In this document: positions 5,365-7,343 of the stretch, in pieces
Layout of the letters: every line of letters begins with the position of its first letter
Numbering within the stretch: the first letter of the stretch is position 1
NCBI GenBank assembly: GCA_020438915.1
Contig: JAGQTR010000140.1
Location: 1 to 7,343 of the forward strand
Origin: Mycobacterium sp.
GTDB lineage: Bacteria > Actinomycetota > Actinomycetes > Mycobacteriales > Mycobacteriaceae
DNA length: 7,343 nt
Direction of reading: 5' to 3'
The notes under the pieces: generated by a model
Told to the model about the DNA's origin: nothing
What the model saw: the letters and a program-made list of their open reading frames with translations, nothing else
Databases searched by the model: none
Position numbers and translations under genes: made by a program

Positions 5365-6150
5365 TCAGTGTGACTGGGCGATGGACAAGGCCTCGCGCGC
5401 CCCGGCGTGCAGCCCCTCGCAGCTGAGCAGCAGCCATGCCGTCAAGCCCTCGGCCGTCCCCGACGCGAAGCCCCGGGCCGCGGCCCGGTAGTCACCGGAG
5501 CGACGCATCCAGTGCACTTCCGGAACGCCGAGACCGTGTGGGTCCAGACCGCTGGCCATCGTCACCAGCCTCGACATTGCGCGCGCGACAACACCATCGG
5601 CGGTGCCGAACGGCTGCAGCGTGAGCAGTTCACCGTGCACGACGGCCGCCAGCACTGTCGCGGGCACCCGCGTGACGCCGGTCGCGATGTCGGCGAGCAA
5701 CTCGAGCCGGTGTGCCACACCGACTTCGCGGCGCGGTCGGCCCAGTTCGCCGGCGTCGACCAGATCGGCCGCCGCCAACGCGTGCAACCTCGCCATCGCT
5801 TGAAGCGGCGCCCGTCGCCACACCCCGACCAGTGCGCCTTCCCCACCCTGGAGCGCTTCGGCCACCCGCAGCGCACCCGCGAGTACCGGATCATTGCCCG
5901 CAGTCCCGGATTCATCGGGTCCGCCATCGCCACCATCGGAAAACTTCAGCGGTCCGCCGTCAAGGACCGACGACGCGCGGGCCGCCCGAAGCGCCGCCTC
6001 GGCTGCCGTGGCCGGCCAGCCGCGAAGGTTGGTGCGGTGCCGGTGTGCCCTGCCGAGCGCCTCGCGCGCCTCCTCACCGGCCTGCGCGACACCAGGTAGT
6101 GCGGCCAACGGCGCCAGCACATCGTCGGGAGCCGGGTTCTTGGCCGTCAT
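5365..6150 (-). CDS. Degenerate Fic/Fido-domain protein (Rv3662c-like)
   Basis: This 261-residue protein matches the position and size of Rv3662c, a conserved hypothetical of 256 residues. Its sequence follows the Fic fold order. AARASSVLDGG (56-66) resembles the inhibitory-helix motif SxxxEG of Fic proteins, with Asp64 for Glu. MARLHALAAADLVDAGELGRPR (119-140) resembles the LHr-LL-pGefR segment. LLADIATGV...VPATVLAAVVHGELLTLQPF leads to the active-site motif: QPFGTADGVVAR (179-190) aligns with HPFxDGNGRxGR. YRAAARGFASGT...LTAWLLLSCEGLHAGAREAL (221-255) resembles the C-terminal Fic helices. The catalytic His is Gln179 and the Asp, Asn and first Arg are lost, while the final Arg190 remains. 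If the match is right, it is probably not an active AMP-transferase. Residues 70-87 are a Gly/Asp-rich insert. The Fic link is my reading, not a computed match; the gene itself is secure. Confidence 0.85.
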   Translation of the reverse strand: MTAKNPAPDDVLAPLAALPGVAQAGEEAREALGRAHRHRTNLRGWPATAAEAALRAARASSVLDGGPLKFSDGGDGGPDESGTAGNDPVLAGALRVAEALQGGEGALVGVWRRAPLQAMARLHALAAADLVDAGELGRPRREVGVAHRLELLADIATGVTRVPATVLAAVVHGELLTLQPFGTADGVVARAMSRLVTMASGLDPHGLGVPEVHWMRRSGDYRAAARGFASGTAEGLTAWLLLSCEGLHAGAREALSIAQSH

Positions 6151-6178
6151 CGGCGCCCGCTGCCCGTCACGCCCGCCT

Positions 6179-6208
6179 ACGCTAGCCGACCGTGCACCCG
6201 GCAGTCAC
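6179..6208 (-). promoter_or_regulatory. Candidate promoter of the Fic-like gene
   Basis: On the minus strand, GTGACT (6208-6203) and TAGCGT (6184-6179) are separated by 18 bases and resemble a mycobacterial -35/-10 pair (TTGACN and TANNNT). The start would fall near 6172, leaving a leader of about 22 bases before the ATG at 6150. No clear Shine-Dalgarno sequence is visible. Confidence 0.45.
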
Positions 6209-6216
6209 CAACGCTT

Positions 6217-6255
6217 GTCACTCGCACCCGAATGCGGTGAGTGACTACCCTCACA
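6217..6255 (+). promoter_or_regulatory. acs promoter with CRP-like site
   Basis: TACCCT (6246-6251) fits TANNNT and lies seven bases before the acs ATG, so the mRNA is probably leaderless. AGTGA-CTACCC-TCACA (6240-6255) matches the CRP pattern TGTGA-N6-TCACA at 9 of 10 fixed positions and covers the -10 box. A second inverted pair, GTCACTC (6217-6223) and GAGTGAC (6239-6245), shares its right arm with the CRP-like site. Binding over the -10 would be expected to repress unless a second promoter exists upstream. Confidence 0.5.
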
Positions 6256-6258
6256 GAC

Positions 6259-7343
6259 ATGACCGAGACGAAAATGGAAGTCCTGTCTTCGTACCCCCCA
6301 GCACCTGAGTTCGCCGCGAATGCCAACGCGACGGCGGCCATGTACGACGAGGCCGAGGCAGACCGGTTGGCCTTCTGGGCCGGCCAGGCCAACCGCCTGA
6401 CCTGGGAGACACCGTTCACCGAGGTGCTCGACTGGTCGCAGGCACCGGTGGCCAAGTGGTTCGTCGGCGGAAAACTGAACGTGGCCTATAACTGCGTAGA
6501 CCGTCACGTGGAGGCTGGAAACGGTGACCGCGTCGCCATCTACTGGGAAGGCGAACCCGTCGGCGACGCCCGCGAGATCACCTACGCACAGCTCAAAGAC
6601 GAGGTCTGCCAGGCGGCCAACACGCTGGCCGAACTGGGGCTGAAGTCCGGCGATCGGGTCGCGATCTACATGCCGATGGTGCCCGAGGCCATCATCGCGA
6701 TGCTGGCCTGCGCACGACTGGGTGCCATGCACTCGGTGGTGTTCGCCGGGTTCTCGGCCTCAGCGCTGCGGGCCCGAATCGACGACGCCCAGACCAAACT
6801 GGTGATCACCACCGACGGCCAGTTCCGTCGCGGCAAGGCGGCACCGCTGAAAGCAGGGGTGGACGAGGCGATCGAAGGTCTCGGCGATGACAGCCCCGTC
6901 GAACACGTACTGGTGGTGCGGCGCACCGGAATCGACGTGCCGTGGACCGAAGGCCGCGACGTGTGGTGGGACGAGACCGTCGCAAAGGCCGCTACCGAGC
7001 ACACCCCGGAAGCGTTCGATTCCGAGCATCCGCTGTTCCTGCTGTACACGTCGGGCACCACCGGAAAGCCCAAGGGCATCATGCACACCTCGGGCGGCTA
7101 TCTGACCCAGTCGTCGTACACCCATTTCAACGTGTTCGACGTCAAACCGGACTCCGACGTGTACTGGTGCACCGCCGATATCGGTTGGGTCACCGGACAC
7201 ACCTACATCGTGTACGGGCCGCTGTCCAACGGTGTCTCCCAAGTCGTATACGAGGGCACACCCGCCTCCCCCGACGAACACCGGCATTTTCAGGTCATCG
7301 AAAAGTACGGTGTGACAATCTATTACACCGCGCCGACGGTGAT
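6259..7343 (+). CDS. acs: Acetyl-CoA synthetase, N-terminal part
   Basis: The first 361 codons of AMP-forming acetyl-CoA synthetase (full length about 650) run off the right edge with no stop. The enzyme activates acetate with ATP to acetyl-AMP and then to acetyl-CoA in the cytoplasm. Early landmarks are FWAGQANRLTWETPFTEVLDW (39-59) and WFVGGKLNVAYNCVDRH (67-83), both typical of Acs. Next come GDRVAIYMPMVPEAIIAMLACARLGA (131-156), VVFAGFS (160-166) and the FRRGKAAPLK region (189-198) linked to CoA binding. The adenylation signature YTSGTTGKPKG lies at 263-273, followed by WCTADIGWVTGHTYIVYGPL (303-322). The C-terminal acetylated Lys motif would lie outside the window. The start at ATG 6259 fits a leaderless mRNA. 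It is divergent from the Fic-like gene. Confidence 0.97.
   Translation, partial: MTETKMEVLSSYPPAPEFAANANATAAMYDEAEADRLAFWAGQANRLTWETPFTEVLDWSQAPVAKWFVGGKLNVAYNCVDRHVEAGNGDRVAIYWEGEPVGDAREITYAQLKDEVCQAANTLAELGLKSGDRVAIYMPMVPEAIIAMLACARLGAMHSVVFAGFSASALRARIDDAQTKLVITTDGQFRRGKAAPLKAGVDEAIEGLGDDSPVEHVLVVRRTGIDVPWTEGRDVWWDETVAKAATEHTPEAFDSEHPLFLLYTSGTTGKPKGIMHTSGGYLTQSSYTHFNVFDVKPDSDVYWCTADIGWVTGHTYIVYGPLSNGVSQVVYEGTPASPDEHRHFQVIEKYGVTIYYTAPTV

Noticed and set aside
5407..6244. Plus-strand open frames opposite the Fic-like gene (5407-6099, 5712-6185, 5894-6244)
   Set aside because: They overlap each other in different frames and have shadow-type composition; the minus-strand frame carries the coherent Fic-like pattern.
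6205..7287. Minus-strand open frames opposite acs
   Set aside because: The plus-strand frame is unmistakably acetyl-CoA synthetase, with conserved motifs throughout; the opposite frames are shadows.
1..7343. CRISPR arrays, tRNA genes, insertion sequences or attachment sites
   Set aside because: No regularly spaced repeats, cloverleaf structures, transposase motifs or terminal inverted repeats were seen. The window looks like conserved core genome.

Overview
This window looks like high-GC actinobacterial DNA, almost certainly from a mycobacterium (Mycobacterium / Mycolicibacterium type). The gene order matches the neighbourhood of Rv3657c-Rv3662c of M. tuberculosis: a compact Tad secretion/pilus operon led by ssd, the 6C (B11) small RNA, a membrane-anchored HAD-IB phosphatase, the Ms1/MTS2823 RNA, a conserved hypothetical protein, then acs. 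In M. tuberculosis a dpp transporter operon lies between Rv3662c and acs. Here the two genes are adjacent and divergent, which hints at a species outside the tuberculosis group. All identifications come from reading motifs, gene order and remembered gene families. No database search was run.

Left arm (8-3640, minus strand). ssd (TadZ/CpaE-like), tadA (ATPase), tadB and tadC (inner-membrane platform proteins) form one operon. Every junction is a 4-base stop/start overlap, so translation is probably coupled. The pilin genes expected further along this operon would lie beyond the left edge.

Centre (3641-5364). A roughly 420-base intergenic region carries the 6C RNA on the minus strand, with its own -10 box, two C-loop hairpins and a U-tract terminator. 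Further right it carries a -10 box placed for a leaderless HAD phosphatase mRNA starting at a GTG. Downstream of that gene, a roughly 450-base gene-free stretch carries the RNA polymerase-binding Ms1/MTS2823 RNA on the plus strand, ending in a strong terminator hairpin. Two abundant mycobacterial small RNAs therefore bracket a single small phosphatase gene.

Right arm (5365-7343). A 261-residue protein on the minus strand, usually left as hypothetical, reads as a degenerate Fic (Fido) domain whose catalytic motif has lost its histidine. A 108-base divergent promoter region separates it from acs (acetyl-CoA synthetase), which runs off the right edge after 361 codons. CRP-like palindromes sit at both the Ms1 and acs promoters. 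This suggests, but does not prove, shared cAMP/CRP control of acetate metabolism and of the RNA polymerase-sequestering RNA.
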